A DNA stretch of 64,000 nucleotides from Spinacia oleracea (taxonomy: Eukaryota > Streptophyta > Magnoliopsida > Caryophyllales > Amaranthaceae), in assembly GCF_020520425.1 (NCBI RefSeq), contig NC_079491.1, positions 35,145,449-35,209,448 on the forward strand. Direction: 5' to 3'. A program made the translations under genes and the position numbers. The first letter of the stretch is position 1; every line of letters begins with the position of its first letter. The notes under the pieces were generated by a model, which was not told the DNA's origin, ran no database searches, and saw nothing but the letters and a program-made list of their open reading frames with translations. Shown piece by piece: positions 45,842 to 59,143 of this stretch.

Positions 45842-48800
45842 ATGGCGGCCCTCTCAAGCTTCCCGCCTCACTTTCTCTCTCTATCCTCTCACTATTATTC
45901 GCAAACTTCAACTTCTACTTCCTTTTCCTTCTTCTATCATCATCATCACTCTTACTTCCACTCAAATCGCCGCTTCTGCAATGGCCAATTTTCAATCGCC
46001 TGTCTTGCTTCTATGCCTTCTACTAAGAAACCTAGGTATTTTAGTTTCTTATTTGTCCATAGAAATTGTGATTTTCTTTTTTCAGAATTTCGATCAGTGA
46101 TAAATATTTTGGAGTTGCAGACCGAGTAGAAAGCTGATGAGTGATGAGGAACTCCGTAATGTTCTTAGGGAGTTCGTCGCGTCAGTTGGATTGCCCGAGG
46201 GTCATGTTCCGTCTATAAAGGAGCTTTCGCATCATGGAAGGTACTAGAATTTCCATTTCCATTGAATTCTTTAGTTGAATTGTTCAATTTTAAAATAAAT
46301 AAATTGTGTTATGTTTATTGAAATGGTTGAATTATGTGGTTTAATTCAATCCGTGGACTATGGACCGTGGTGCACGTAGAGTATGGTGCACCAAAAGAAC
46401 ATGTGTGCATAAGCAAAAGAACATGATACTACGGCAAAAGAACATGCAATATAATATTTCACTTTTTTGTTATAAAAATAATATATTATTTTACTATTTA
46501 TTAAAAACCTAAATAAAAAAAATTACTCATGTTCTTTTCTCGTAACCAGATGTTCTTTCAATTATATACTAGTGTTCTTTAGGTGCACCATGCTCTATGT
46601 ACACCATGGTCCACCTTCTAAATTGCGGGTTTAATTGTATTGTTGATTTTTTGAAGGATGTTGGGTGCTGTTGGTTTTTTGAGGATGAAATTCCTGTTGC
46701 GAATTTTACGATGGGTTGAAATGTTTTATTTCATTGTATTATTTGTACAATTTTAGGCGACTTCTAGTGGGGGACAAACTATGAAATGAATCATATTTTG
46801 TTAAATATTGGATGTCAAATGAGTTACATGTTCTCTTTACTTGTGTATGTTCAATTGATTGGGACCTTCCAATGTAAATAGGTAAACAACTTTTGTTTCT
46901 AGTTTTGAATGTCTTGGAAGAGGTTTTAAAATTTAGTATTCGGATTGGTAAGATGATAGCTGATTTTACGGAGCGGACAAGGAAAGTTCAGATGAAGAAT
47001 GGCTTGGTATGGTTGGAAAAACCGAAATGGAATCGCGTTAGAGAGGGAAAGGGTATTGATAGTCATTACTACTATGGATTATATGGTATCCAAGAGGAAT
47101 CAAGTGGAATTAAATGATAGGGATGAGGAGACCTGAGGCGGGTGACATGATTTATTATAAACTGGGTTGGGGTCTAAGCGAGAGTAACAGCTATGTGGAT
47201 CCTCAATCACCCTCATGTTAGGGAATTTGCTTCCATACCTCACAAACCAAACAACTTATAATAGAAGTACTTAAGTGACTTCGTTTCCAACCCAAAAGTC
47301 CTTCATACCAAACATGAATTAAGAATTATACTACGTATTAAGAATTCAGAATTCACGTCATGGAATCTATAATAATTCCGTTCACTAACCATCCATTATC
47401 CCTCTTCTTCCACCACAAGTCAAAATAATTTTGATAGGGATACAGTCATACAGATTTAGTTACGAAGTGCAGCTATACCGTTGAATGAAGGGGAGGGAGT
47501 ATCTTGAAGTTATTTCTTTCATATTTCAAGGATTTGTCGGCCACAAAATGCTATAGCCATTTTACATGGATGGTTTATCGTATGGCATTAATAGAAGGAA
47601 GATCATCACTAATGTTTGCGAGAGTTGATTCGATGTTCCTGTACAAAGTGATAAGATCTACCTCCTACATAGTGAAAATACTAATAATTAACAATAAACC
47701 CTTAACAAAAGATAATTCTAAGAAGTTTTGGCTGTCATGAATGTTATATTATCACTTTTTTTTTTAGGTACCTACTAAGCTTTTACCTGTTGAGGTTCCT
47801 TGTCACTTCTCTATCTTTACTCGTTACCTTTTTATTTTTTTTGTATATCATTTATTGAAATTTGTACACTTGTGAAAGAACTATAATGTTTTTACCGTTT
47901 CATTTTTAACATACAACAACAACAAAGCCTTAGTCCCAAAATGATTTGGGATCGGCTAACATGAATCATCGTAGGAGATCTTCATTGTCACCAATCAAAC
48001 AAGAAAGGAGCAGGAAGTAAAAAAAGAAAAAACAAGGAAGAGAAAGTGGAATAAATGAAAGTAAGAGAAGAGAAAAATGTATATATATATATTATAGAAG
48101 AAATATTGTAAGATATAATAAAAAATAATTAAAGTTTAAAATAAATGAATAAGTAAAATAAGTACATTTCAAAATAGCATGTAAAATTTAAAAAAATTTA
48201 ATTTTTTTTTAAAATAAAAATAAAAAATATAAATAAAATAGAAAGAAACAGAAACATGGAAGCTGTATAAGTCAAATGAAGTCATCAATGTATATTCTCT
48301 CCCTCCACTCTGTCCTATCCAACGCCATATTTTCCTCAATCCCAAGAAAGCTCATATCGTGCTCAATCACCTTCCTCCAAGTTTTCTTAGGTCTTCCCCT
48401 ACCCCTTGCAATTCTATCCCTTTGTCACCCTTCTAACCTCCTAACCGGGGCATCACTTGATCTTCTGCTTACATGTCCAAACCATCTTAAACGATTTTCC
48501 ATCATCTTAAACTCAATCGGTGCAACCCCTACTTTCTTCCTAATAATCTCATTCCTCAAACGATCCTTTCTTGTATGCCCACACATCCAACGTAACATGC
48601 GCATCTCCGCCACATTCATCTTGTGCAAGTGACAATGTTTCACTGCCTAGCATTCCGTGCCGTATACCAAAGCCGGTCGAATTGCGTGTGGTAAAATTTT
48701 CCCTTCAATCTTTGGGGCATGCCTGAATCACATAGGAATCCCGTGGCACATTTCCACTTCAACCAACCTGCTTTGATTCTAAGGGCCAAATCGCCATCCA

Positions 48801-51800
48801 ATTTTCCATCCTTTTGGATAATAGATCCTAAATAACGGAATATTTTAGAGCCTTGGACAATTTTCTCATCTAAGGTAATTGCCCCTGTCTCTCTATCTTG
48901 GACTCCACTAAACTTACACTTCATATATTCCGTCTTGTTTCTACCCAGCCGAAAACCCCGAGATTCCAAAGTTTGTCTCCATAACTCCAACTTACTTTCC
49001 ACTCCTTCTTTTATTTCATCAATCAACACAATATCATCTGCAAACATCATGCACCAGGATATACCATCTTGGATTGACCTCGTCAATTCATTCATGACTA
49101 TAGCAAAAAGAAACGGGCTAAGTGCGGAACCTTGATGCACTCCAATCGTAATGGGGAATTCTTCGGTCTTACCAACACTAGTTCTCACACTCGTGCTAAC
49201 TCCCTCATACATGTCCTTGATGATATCAATATACTTCCTCTGAATTCCTTTCCTACTTAATGCCCACCAAAGAATTTCCCTTGGTACCTTATCATACGTC
49301 TTCTCCAAATCAATGAAAACCATTTGTAAATCCTTCTTCTTATCCCTTTAGTTCGCCATTAGGTGCCTTATAAGATGAATGACCTCCATAGTCGATCTCC
49401 CAGGCATAAATCCAAACTGGTTCTCCGAAATTTTCACAGTTCTCCTCAATCTTTGCTCAATAATCCGCTCCCAAAGTTTCATAGTATGACTCATTAGTTT
49501 GATTCCTCGATAGGTGGCACAACCCTGGACATCACCCTTATTCTTGTACAAGGGGATGATAGTACTTTTCCTCCACTCTAATGGCATCCTATTACTTCCT
49601 CAAATCTTGTTGAAAAGAGTTGTTAACCATACAACCCCTCTCTCCCCCAAGCATCTCCAGACTTCGATAGGTATACCATCGGGCCCCACTGCCCTCTTGC
49701 GTCCCATCTTTTTCAGTGCCATTTCGACTTCTCCCTTTTGAATTTTTCGCATAAAGTCTAGGTTAACCATATCCCGAGGGATATTTGTATCCCCAATATC
49801 GCGCTCTTGATCCCTGTTGAACAAGTTATCAAAGTAGAACCTCCATCTATCATTTAAAATTTATTTTTCATGTCATTTGTTAAAATATGGTAGCATTTAT
49901 GTTAAAAAACAGTCTCTCTATGGTGGATATTTACTCCTTTAGCTATTCCTACATCTTTGTTTTATGGGGATGGGGCCATGGGGCAGAGACGGTATTAGTG
50001 TGTAATTTTTGAGGATACACATTGCTCTTGGAATCTTAAGATATGGCATACATTTAATATTTAGTTTCATTGTGAGTCCCCCTACCTTGGGTGGTATTTT
50101 GGTTGTTGCTGAGACTTTCGTGGTTCTAGTTCCTTGTCGATGCCTATTGACGTGCGTAACATTAACTCGCCGCATTGTCTGTTACGTAACCGGTGAACTT
50201 TCGCGTCATTAGCTAGTTAATGATTTCAATGTAGAAGTATTTTTGTCCAAAGTTGGGTTTTCTAGTTACATCTCATAGAGGTTATCCATTAAAATAATTG
50301 GCCGACTGTATTTGATCAATTGAGGAGGAAATTAAGAAATTTCTTTAAAAAGAAAACAAAAAGAATGTTCTTCAAATCATCAGCTTGAGTATCATGTATT
50401 TGTAGATAATTCATTTTTGTTATTCTGGGCTTGTACCTAAATTTCAGAGGTTCCTTGTCATGTTTATGACACTGAATTGAAATTTATGGCCATGACTTTC
50501 TTTGCAGAGAGTCAGAGACTAGGGCTGGCCACATGTATTGGCTCACTAATCAAATATTGGGGGAGCTCCTCTCTCCCGAATAAGCTTTAACTCATAGCTT
50601 AAGCTCAAGTCCTTAACTGCCAATCGTTGCCGCATGATGTCTCAGTTGGTGCCAGACGCGTCTCACTTTTTCCCTTATGTTCCTCTTGCTCCACTGTGCA
50701 TTCTAGGTTTTACTTGCAAGAGAAAATGTACTCAATATACAGAGATGGTAATATCTTTTTTTTCTCTTCGTATTCCTCTTTAAATTTACAGGAAAGAACT
50801 TGCAAACATCGTTCGAAGGAGAGGGCACAAACTTATTAAAGAGCTTCTTGCTAACTCTGTCAATATAGCAACGGATGGGTTTGATACATTCAGAAACATA
50901 AACGGTGAATCAGACGAACATAGTGACTACGGGACAACAGGTCAATTTGGCAGCTTCCTGCATTAAGTATGATTTTTGAATGTATACCATCCAAAGTATT
51001 TATTGATTTCTTATCCAATTTAAAAGGTCAGGGGGAGCAGCTGGATTCTACGGTAGAAGAGCCGACAGATTTTCCCATGGCCGACGATGATTTTTTTACT
51101 GGAACCAGATTGGTGGCACATTATGAATCATCTTTCATTGCTAATGATGAAAGAGCTGTATCTAAAGAACCTCCATTGTCCTTGCAGGATAAGGTGGAAA
51201 ATTTCATGAAATATGGACAATTGGATGCAGTTGAAGGTAAGCCAGTTAAATGTAATTGCATATTCTGTTGTATCAGATGAAACTTTCGTATTTTCACAGA
51301 TATTTAATTTGCACATATTTTCCTGCCAAACTTTTGCAATTGATTTGATATAAGACTCCCACCATGTGTGTTTGGCCTTAGTTGAACGTGAACCGGTGAT
51401 CCATAATGAAGCGGACACGAGACATTTGACCCATGAAAGAAACATAAATGTTGGACAAAATGGCACCCTATTGTTGCCAAGTTTGACTTGTCCTCCTGCA
51501 ATGGAAGACAAATTTAAAAGGTACCCTTTTGTTTGTTGTCTTCCCTCGCTTCTTTTCTGTCTCATACTTAGATCACGAGATTTTGCATTTTTGAGAGTGT
51601 TGCTAATTACTTTTGAGAATATTTTATTTGTTTACCACTGTTCATTTTATTTTGTTTTGTTGCTTAGCGTGTACCCTTCCTTAAGCTTTTAGGTTAATTC
51701 TTGAAAATGCTATGATTCTTTTAAGTATGATAAATTGCAGTTGATGCCATGACGTCTGTTTATGAATTTGACTGGTGGTGTATGACATCCTTGTAGTTCC

Positions 51801-54800
51801 ATATGAACGTATGAGGTTCTTTTGATACATTTGGGCATTTTCAGTGAGTCTAGTATTTTGAATTTGGAAGTACTTCATTAATTTAGGTCTGTTTTTCCTT
51901 CAACATTTTAGTTCTAGGTTAGGAGTTTTCAAATGCTGTAGATAATATCGTGTGATCGCGATATTTGATTTAGAAGAAATGGGCGGAAAAGGACATGAAA
52001 GATTGGGCCTCCATGATAATAGTACACTGGACAGAATTGAGTAGAGAAGAACTCATTAAGATGACATGGCTCATGTAGCTGATCGATACTTTGGGGATTA
52101 AACCTATAATATTGTTGCCAGTTTTAAACTTTTAACTACTATCCTTGAATTTGGAATTGTTTCTGCTGTTAGACATTCTGTAGGTGCAGTTGCACTTGTG
52201 ACTGTTGTGAGCAAAAGATTAGAATTGCACAAGTGTACTTTGAATAAGGGGTTTGATGGTGATAGAGCCTGATTTTGGGGGTAATAATAATATGTTTTTT
52301 ACTCAACCAAATGCCACACATGGGTTTTGGCTAAATTTTCAAGAGAAAAGAAAATTAACAAAACCAAATTAAGTGTAGAAGGACTAGAAGAAAGAGTATA
52401 ATAACCAAAAATTAAATTGCAGCACATGAGAATCGAACTTGGATTGAGAATATCAAACCAAAGGTCTACAACCTTGGCAACACTACCCTGGGCCAAGGCA
52501 AAGTTTGTATAGACTTGTCTAAGGAACACTTACATATAGAGTTTCCCTGTTCTTGTGGGAGAGGCTTTTCTTCCCGGGCTCTGACCTTGGTATGCTAGCT
52601 GACATCTTAAAGCGTGTGATGTTGTGATCTGATTTTTGAGAAGGTGTACATGTATACATGCTAAAGCTGGTAATTATTGGTCAGTCTATTAGGTTTTTGT
52701 GTAATTGCATTATGCTGTGTTCTTTGGGTTAGTGATGGGGCTTCACTAGTAACTAAGCTTTTGCACCTCATTTAAAGTATGTTACTAATACATTCCCCCC
52801 CCCCCCCCCCACCAATACACGGACGCCAACAAATATAGAAACAAAACGGATTGGGTTATGCACCAGTTCATATGCTGGAACTTTGCTGGATGGAAATATT
52901 TAAAGGGCTAGTTGTCCCCCCCCCAAACAGCAAGGAAAAGGTTCTGAATGCTTTAGTGCATATGTCAAGCTCCAAGGACATTTAGGTGGATGAAAAATAT
53001 TAAAAGGGTGAGTTGTATGTTGTTGGGCTCGCTGTAGAGATCTAATATCAACTAGAGGAGAAGAGTATACAAGGAGAGAGTTCAAAAGGTTGAGTAAAGG
53101 AATAAGAAATGAAGATGGAATTGATATGTCAGATTTTCAGAAATGGAACCCAACCTGTCACTAAGAGATCCTACATATTCCAGTTGAAGTTTGACCTTTA
53201 TTTTGAGTGTGTATCAAGTCCAGAGCCTTTAATCCTTCTTTCTTTGAAGCCCATAAATGAGGGGAGAATTATTCAGAATACAAGCAAGAATAGTTGTTGG
53301 ACGGTCTTGATAACTGGGTGGAAGTATTTATTTTACTCAATGGTAATTGCATCTATTTGAACTTTCTTCTTCTCGTATTAATCAGGTAGTTAATTGAAAA
53401 AACTATCTCGGTATTATGCATGTAGCTGCTTTAAGTATCCCTTTCTTTTTTATGTTACCTTTAGAATTCGGAATATTTTAGTTGTTGGTGCTAGAGTGAT
53501 TAAAGGAATGTGAAGAAGTTATAGAAGCACTGTTAAAACATAGTCCAAAGACTCCTCTCTTTGTTGGCTGTTGATTTTCTAGCCACTATACTGGCTTTCA
53601 TTCCTCTTTTCTATTAAAACCTGGCTGCAAAGATAGTATAGGCTGCATTTTTCTACAGATTGTTTTGTATTATATTGAAGTTGCTTTTGAACTTACAATG
53701 TCTTTAAGGGACACCAATGTGCAATGGTACATTTATGATTTCTCCTTTCTACCCTTCTTTTGATGCAAAACTAAGATGAAGTGAAAAATTCTTCTTTCTA
53801 GTTTCTACAGGTTGGCTTATCTTTACCAAATGGCTAGTGCCCTTTCATGGTTTTTTTTATGCGACACCATAATACATTTATGATTTCCCCATTTTACCCT
53901 ATTTTTAATGCAAAATTAAGATGCAGAAGAGAAACTCCAGGATTCTTTTCTCTACTGGCTGCCTTTATTTCTACAAAATGTCTACCTGTTGTCTTCTATG
54001 GGACACTGATGACTCATTTAATTTCCCTTTGATGTTGTAGGGATTTTAATTCGTCTGCTCAAGGGCTTCAAGGCACTGATTTTGACAATGAGGTGCCCGT
54101 TGAAGCTAACTTCATTTTCTTTTAAGGAGTCATTTGAATGGTTAAAATGTCTTTCTGATAGGACTTATCGTTTTCTGTCAATGCACCACATAGGCTGGCA
54201 TAATGGACAATGAAGCTGAGATTAATCATCTCAAACACATGCTGGTATAACTGTTAGCCTGTTTTTGACTTCATCCAAATTACTTGATTGTGTTTTCTTA
54301 ATGATAAGAACATGGATGTATGTGTGTGCTCTGTATTATTTAGAGCTGGTTTTGCATTTACTTCCCCTTGCCCCACCTTACTTGACTTGCTTTCCTCATT
54401 GTGCCTGTGTTATATGCAGCGTCAAAAGGAGGTGGAGTTATCTCGGCTCAAAGAAGAGATTGAGAGGGAAAAGGTAGTGTCCTCCAATTGAAGACTCAGC
54501 GGATCTACTCAGTCAGTAAATTTGAGAGAAGCCTTTTTCTTTCTTTTTTTAAATTTGTTTTCTATTTCGAGGAACTGCTTCAGTTGTCTAAGGTGTAACA
54601 GTCAAGTGGACTATTCACTATTCCATATATTTACTTTTTCTCCTTTCTTTGATTGGCTACTCGCTACTGATAGATGTCTGTTCTAGGTTACATATGGAAA
54701 ATGGATTAGTTGACGTTGATAAAGTAGGAGAAAAGAAGTAGAGCTATGAACTGAGAGAGAAAGTATGGACTATGGAGATATTGTTTCCATTGTGCCTCTC

Positions 54801-57800
54801 GTAAGTCAACTGCTACAGCCCCTGGTATAAGGGGTCTTGTGCTTGAAGAGTCAATCCATTCCAAACATGCTGCCCATTTCCTAACTTTAGTATCTCTGGT
54901 TTTATCTGAATTCTCAAGGAAGTCTGTTGTTTTACATTCATTCTCTTCTTTTAATTTGACACAGTTCAATGTCTGTTAAAGGTTGAATTTGGATGAAGGG
55001 GGGGGGGGGGGGGAGTCAAAAGAGGATACCGCAGTGGTAAGCTATTCCAGTGTCCACTAGCTTCCTAATCACAGTACCATAACTCTAGGGTCTGTCCCTA
55101 GATGTCTGCCTACAACGTGGTATAACCGTATAGGAGGTCATATGCTGGCGAACTTAACCAAAAGAGGTTGTTTATTTTCTAATTACGTCAATACCAAGAG
55201 AAACTTGTGCTTGTATAAAAGGTTTATAGCTTTTGTGTGAGTTTTATACTATAGAAATGTAGAATAGCTTGCAGCACCGCCCTTGGAGAAAAGAAATTTA
55301 TGTCGGAGCGGGATCAAAGAGGTAATGACTTTGAGCAGGATAAAGTATAGTTACTGAGTGAACTTTGATTAATAGTACTACATATGTTGGTATTGTAGTA
55401 TTATATAAAATGATTGGATAGATAGGTGTCAATTAGTTAAGAGGACAGCTTAAAACAATAAGAAGGAGAACCTCTGTGAGACAAGGTTGTAATAATAAGT
55501 CTGAAGTTCTGAACCTGCAAGTTGGTGAAAGTATTTGAATATCTTATGCCAATCATGAGTATAAAAACATGGCATAGTTGAACTTGTGACTACCAAGTAG
55601 TAGACCATTTTTTCATAATTGAATAATACTACAGTGATTTATCTGGAGGCACTGGGATAATGGTGTTTGGTGATATTGAATTGGATATTTCCCAAATGAG
55701 TTAGTTGTAGTTATGTTGACCTATTTGATCAGTTGGAAAGTTTTAATCAATATCATTTTTTTGTGCAGATGCTAAGCCTGTCGTGGACTAACCTTTAGCA
55801 CCTTAGTTTAGGAGATAAACATTTTACTTTCAGCTCCTGTATTAGGCCCTTCATCTCCCCCTTATTTTAAAAATGTTAGTTGTAAGATATTACTTTTTGT
55901 TTGTGTGTACTTCTGTTACTAAGTGAATTGAACCGAGTTAGTAAAACTGGTTTAAGACATGTACCTTCTCATAAAATGTGAGAAGTAACTCATCAGAACC
56001 TTAGGAAAGTTCTAGCAAATCACACTCCCTGGGAGAAAATATCTTTGTTGTAAATCAGACAAGATCCATTTAAGTCTAGATTTGTCCATAATAAAAATAG
56101 AGCTCAGAAACTGTCAACTGTGTCACAGGGATGTGCTTAATGAATAATGAGGATCAATGTGGTTGCTCTTATTTTACTTCAATTCCAATTTTAAGTATCC
56201 TTCAAACTTACGTGAAATAGCGTTTTTGCAGCAAGCACTGTCAATTTTGCAAACAAAAGCAGAAATTGAGATCAGCAAAGCTCAAAAGCTTTTATCAGAC
56301 AAGGATGCAGAGCTCGATGCTGCTGAAGAGAGCCTCTCTGGACTTCTGGAGGTAACAAAATTATGATACCATTTTTATCCGCATTAACTGTAGCAATATT
56401 ATTGTCTTGTTGGATGGTATTTGACGTGTTCCCTTCCTTATTTTCTGTCATTTTTTATGCGGGGTAGTGAACTTTATTTTGTTTGTCAGGTTCCTCGTGG
56501 TTTAAGAAGTATAGGTGAAATACGATTTGCTTTTTTATTTATCTGTCGGTGATAATGGTTTGCTTTTATAATTGTAAATTTTAGGTCAGTCGGTGACTCT
56601 GATGGATATTCTCTTTTTGGTGTATTAGGCGAAACTTCAGTACTCAGGAGAAGGGGAACTGGTAGAGGTAGCAGGTAGTTTCAATGGATGGCATCAAAGA
56701 GTCAAAATGGACCCACAGCCATCTGCTATAGTGGACCCTGTTGGATCAAGGTATGAGTATCTTTCTACTGATTCCTTGCTGTGATGAATCTTTGAATCTC
56801 CCTTGAACGATGTGGAACCTTTCTTACTATCATTGAAATTTTAAATCCTCTCGTTATCTTTCCCTTGTATTTTTTCTTAGTTGGCTTGAAGCATAGGTTC
56901 TAATCTTTGTTTCCATGGAAATGATTTTGTCTTTTGCATGTAAGTTCAATACTTTTCAATTCCTGAAGATCTTTTTGTTTGAGACTTACTGGCAACTGTT
57001 GGAATGACTTCTTAGTTGGAGTTCGTAGTGAAACTGTTGTACTGGCTAATGTGAGTCTGGCAGTTTATAAGGTTTGAGTTGAGCTTAACCTTTGAGCGAC
57101 GTACACCGAGTGACCGGTTAGGAGATAACCACCAGCATCATACTTCCCCTGACCCGGCTGAGAACTTGCAAGCTGTGGCAGTCTCTTTGGGTGCTCTTGT
57201 TTGTGTTTAGGTTGTGACCTGCAGACCTTCAACGTTTAGCTAACATATCCCAAGATATAACCATTGGGTTGTGAAGTAGACAAAATTATCTGTGAACTTT
57301 TGTTGGCTAAGCAATAATTTGTCACACTTTATTATTTTCTTACTTGATTTCCGTTTTTTCTGTCTTTGGTAATTACAAGTATAATTTTACTAATAGAAAA
57401 ATGGAACTATGTACAAGGCGGGACCAACACATCTTCCAATGTGGAAGATGTAACAGATATTGATTTCTTACTTCTCGGGACTTGGACTACTTGATGCTTC
57501 TGTGACAGTGTGACTAGGTTTTGATATTGCTCAATGTGCAGAGTTAGAAGTTTATAAGATATTTTCCAATTCAGGTGATTGTTGACCTAAGTTTATTTCC
57601 TTTGCAATGCTTATACAAGAAAACTTACCTCAATTCAGGTGATTGTTGACCTAAGTGTTATGTGGTGCTGTTTCTTATTCTGAATTTGTCCGAGTATAGG
57701 TTCATGCTTTCTGCTGATTTTCTGTCCTTCGTATTTTGATTATCTCTGCATTTTATGTGCTATTATTTTTTATTTCTGTTAACCTTTTAACGTCTTTTTC

Positions 57801-58206
57801 TTCTCACTCAAGAACCATCAAAGAGTTCACCATGATGATTGTTGTTGACAGGAATTCTAAGCTCTGGTCCACAACCTTGTGGCTTTATCCTGGGGTGTAT
57901 GAGGTGAGAGTCTTGTGCTATAGGGAAAAAAAACACTTCAATGTTTTTCTGGCTAATTTGTAATGTTTAATTGCTTTTACTTAATAGTAAAAGTAAACTG
58001 AATTGAATTTATTGAGCTGCAAATAAGAGCACATTGTTGCATGGAGTCCTCCCTGTCCCATGAGCTTACTCAGCAATATTTTGTGACTCTCCCTTGACAA
58101 CATGCAGATAAAATTCGTTGTTGATGGGCATTGGAAAATTGATCCCCAAAGAGAATCGACTATCAAGGGTGGTGTAGAGAACAACATTCTCCGAGTCGAT
58201 CGATAA
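45842..58206 (+). CDS. PTST2/PTST3-like protein: coiled coil plus C-terminal CBM48, plastid starch-granule initiation type
   Basis: Twelve exons with GT/AG borders give 450 residues in one frame: 45842-46035, 46130-46240, 50792-50940, 51027-51236, 51382-51520, 54041-54092, 54194-54244, 54420-54473, 56232-56351, 56629-56750, 57852-57903, 58108-58206. The N-terminus is Ser/Phe/His-rich with few acidic residues, like a chloroplast transit peptide. Residues about 66-120 hold [20 protein letters not shown] and the [18 protein letters not shown] block. A coiled coil covers about 286-360 ([35 protein letters not shown]). The last 90 residues are a CBM48 with [30 protein letters not shown] and ENNILRVD. 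Relatives bind glucans and help start starch granules. Arabidopsis PTST2 and PTST3 are somewhat longer, so an exon may be missed; the exon 4 acceptor (TAAAAG) is weak. Confidence 0.85.
46361..46613. mobile_element. MITE in intron 2 of the PTST-like gene, about 253 bp
   Basis: Left arm TGGACCGTGGTGCACGTAGA and the complement of the right arm TGGACCATGGTGTACATAGA start a terminal inverted repeat of about 45 bases that continues into GCATGGTGCACC and AAAGAACA. The TSD is not clear, so the superfamily is left open. No coding sequence. Confidence 0.75.
46880..47117 (+). other. Orphan open frame in intron 2, possible lost exon or gene scrap
   Basis: After a TTTCTAG acceptor-like site at about 46902 the frame reads [16 protein letters not shown] and continues with many charged and aromatic residues ([17 protein letters not shown]) to a stop at 47115-47117. 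The composition looks like real protein, but the reading phase does not fit between exons 2 and 3 (exon 2 leaves two bases, this frame needs one) and I do not recognise the family. Confidence 0.3.
47905..49850 (-). pseudogene. RTE-clade LINE remnant in intron 2 of the PTST-like gene
   Basis: Minus-strand non-LTR retrotransposon, 5'-truncated. RT pieces in order: 49824-49600 ([20 protein letters not shown]), 49587-49348 ([35 protein letters not shown]), 49323-48640 ([51 protein letters not shown]) and 48643-48425 ([33 protein letters not shown]). The pieces are separated by stops and frameshifts. The 3' end (plus-strand CAACAACAACAAAGCCTTAG and the GATTTGGGATCGGCTAACATG block at about 47911-47970) is the hallmark of plant RTE elements with a TTG-repeat tail. 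It lies antisense to the host gene. No clear TSD. Confidence 0.9.
52795..52810. repeat. C16 homopolymer in intron 5
   Basis: Sixteen consecutive C in an AT-rich intron; another run of nine C lies at about 52916-52924. Confidence 0.95.
53700..53990 (+). repeat. Diverged tandem duplication in intron 5
   Basis: The segment about 53708-53800 (GGGACACCA, then ACATTTATGATTTC and TTTGATGCAAAACTAAGATG) recurs at about 53860-53950 (GCGACACCA, ACATTTATGATTTC, TTTAATGCAAAATTAAGATG). Period about 155 bp, moderately diverged. Confidence 0.75.
54998..55013. repeat. G16 homopolymer in intron 8
   Basis: Sixteen consecutive G on the plus strand, within the intron between exons 8 and 9 of the PTST-like gene. 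Confidence 0.95.
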
Positions 58207-59143
58207 TGTGGCTTTGATTGGATTTAATATAATACTGATATGGTTAGATTATCGTTACCCGTCAGTGTAGAATTGTTATTCGTAGTAAAGCACTAGGGAA
58301 TGCAATGAAATCCAGTTTTGGACCTGCGTGCCATGATTTTGCCTCTTGTAGTCAAAGTTATTGTCGAATTAGTTTTTGCTACCATTGCAGTGGCTGTTAT
58401 GCATGAAGGTTGTTGAAGTAATCGGATGGGGCATCCATCGTCCGAACTGGTCTATGAGTAATAAGCCTCTTAATATGCTGTTGGATTTACGGGGTGAATA
58501 TTTTTTCTCTTAAGCTTGTTTAGGTTCTCCCTGTTGTTGTTTGTTTGTTTTTTCTTTCTTCAGTATCTAGTTGTATTTGAAGCAATAATGCATACAGAAT
58601 TATATGTACAGATTAAACCAGCTTTTTGTTATTCTTAGCTGAGTTTTGTTATATAGTTTTATAAAATACTTGAATGTTGAGATCATTTAAAAAAAAAAAA
58701 TGTAAGTATTAAGAATCTGGTTGGAGGGATCTACATGATCTAATCTCTGTTCTACCAAGTGCATGGTGTGTTTTTCCGGTTAGAAGAAACACATTATATC
58801 TGAAAGTGCTTATCAGGAATGTGTGATTACTCATTATTTGGTGATCATCTTTCATTACATCTGAAAGTCCTAACCTAAGCAGGATAAGCAAGGTAGTTAG
58901 TCTTACCTACCAAAAAAAAGAGAGCACGTAGAACTTTTGTCCAATTGCAAAAAGAAAACAAAGGAATATGATATGATATGATATGATATGATATGATATG
59001 GTGATAAATTATTGGTAGGCCAAAAAGGGCGTGTGGCGTGTCCACTCCTTTGCCATTCTTTCTGTCGTTCTGGTTGTTTCTCTTCTACTCATATCTTATT
59101 GCCACTTCACTTGGTAACAACAAACTTGAATACCAAAAAAAAA
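58207..59143. other. Region between the PTST-like and DUF4079 genes
   Basis: Contains the 3' untranslated region of the PTST-like gene (extent unknown) and the promoter of the next gene. A (GATAT)n-type pentanucleotide array (about 58967-59000) lies roughly 150 bases upstream of the DUF4079 start codon. No further gene seen. Confidence 0.5.

Noticed and set aside
51128-51565. 145-codon minus-strand frame
   Set aside because: Antisense shadow of exons 4 and 5 of the PTST-like gene.
52270-52530. Possible SINE with a B-box-like AGAATCGAACTTGG
   Set aside because: No credible A box spacing, tail or TSD; kept only as a note.
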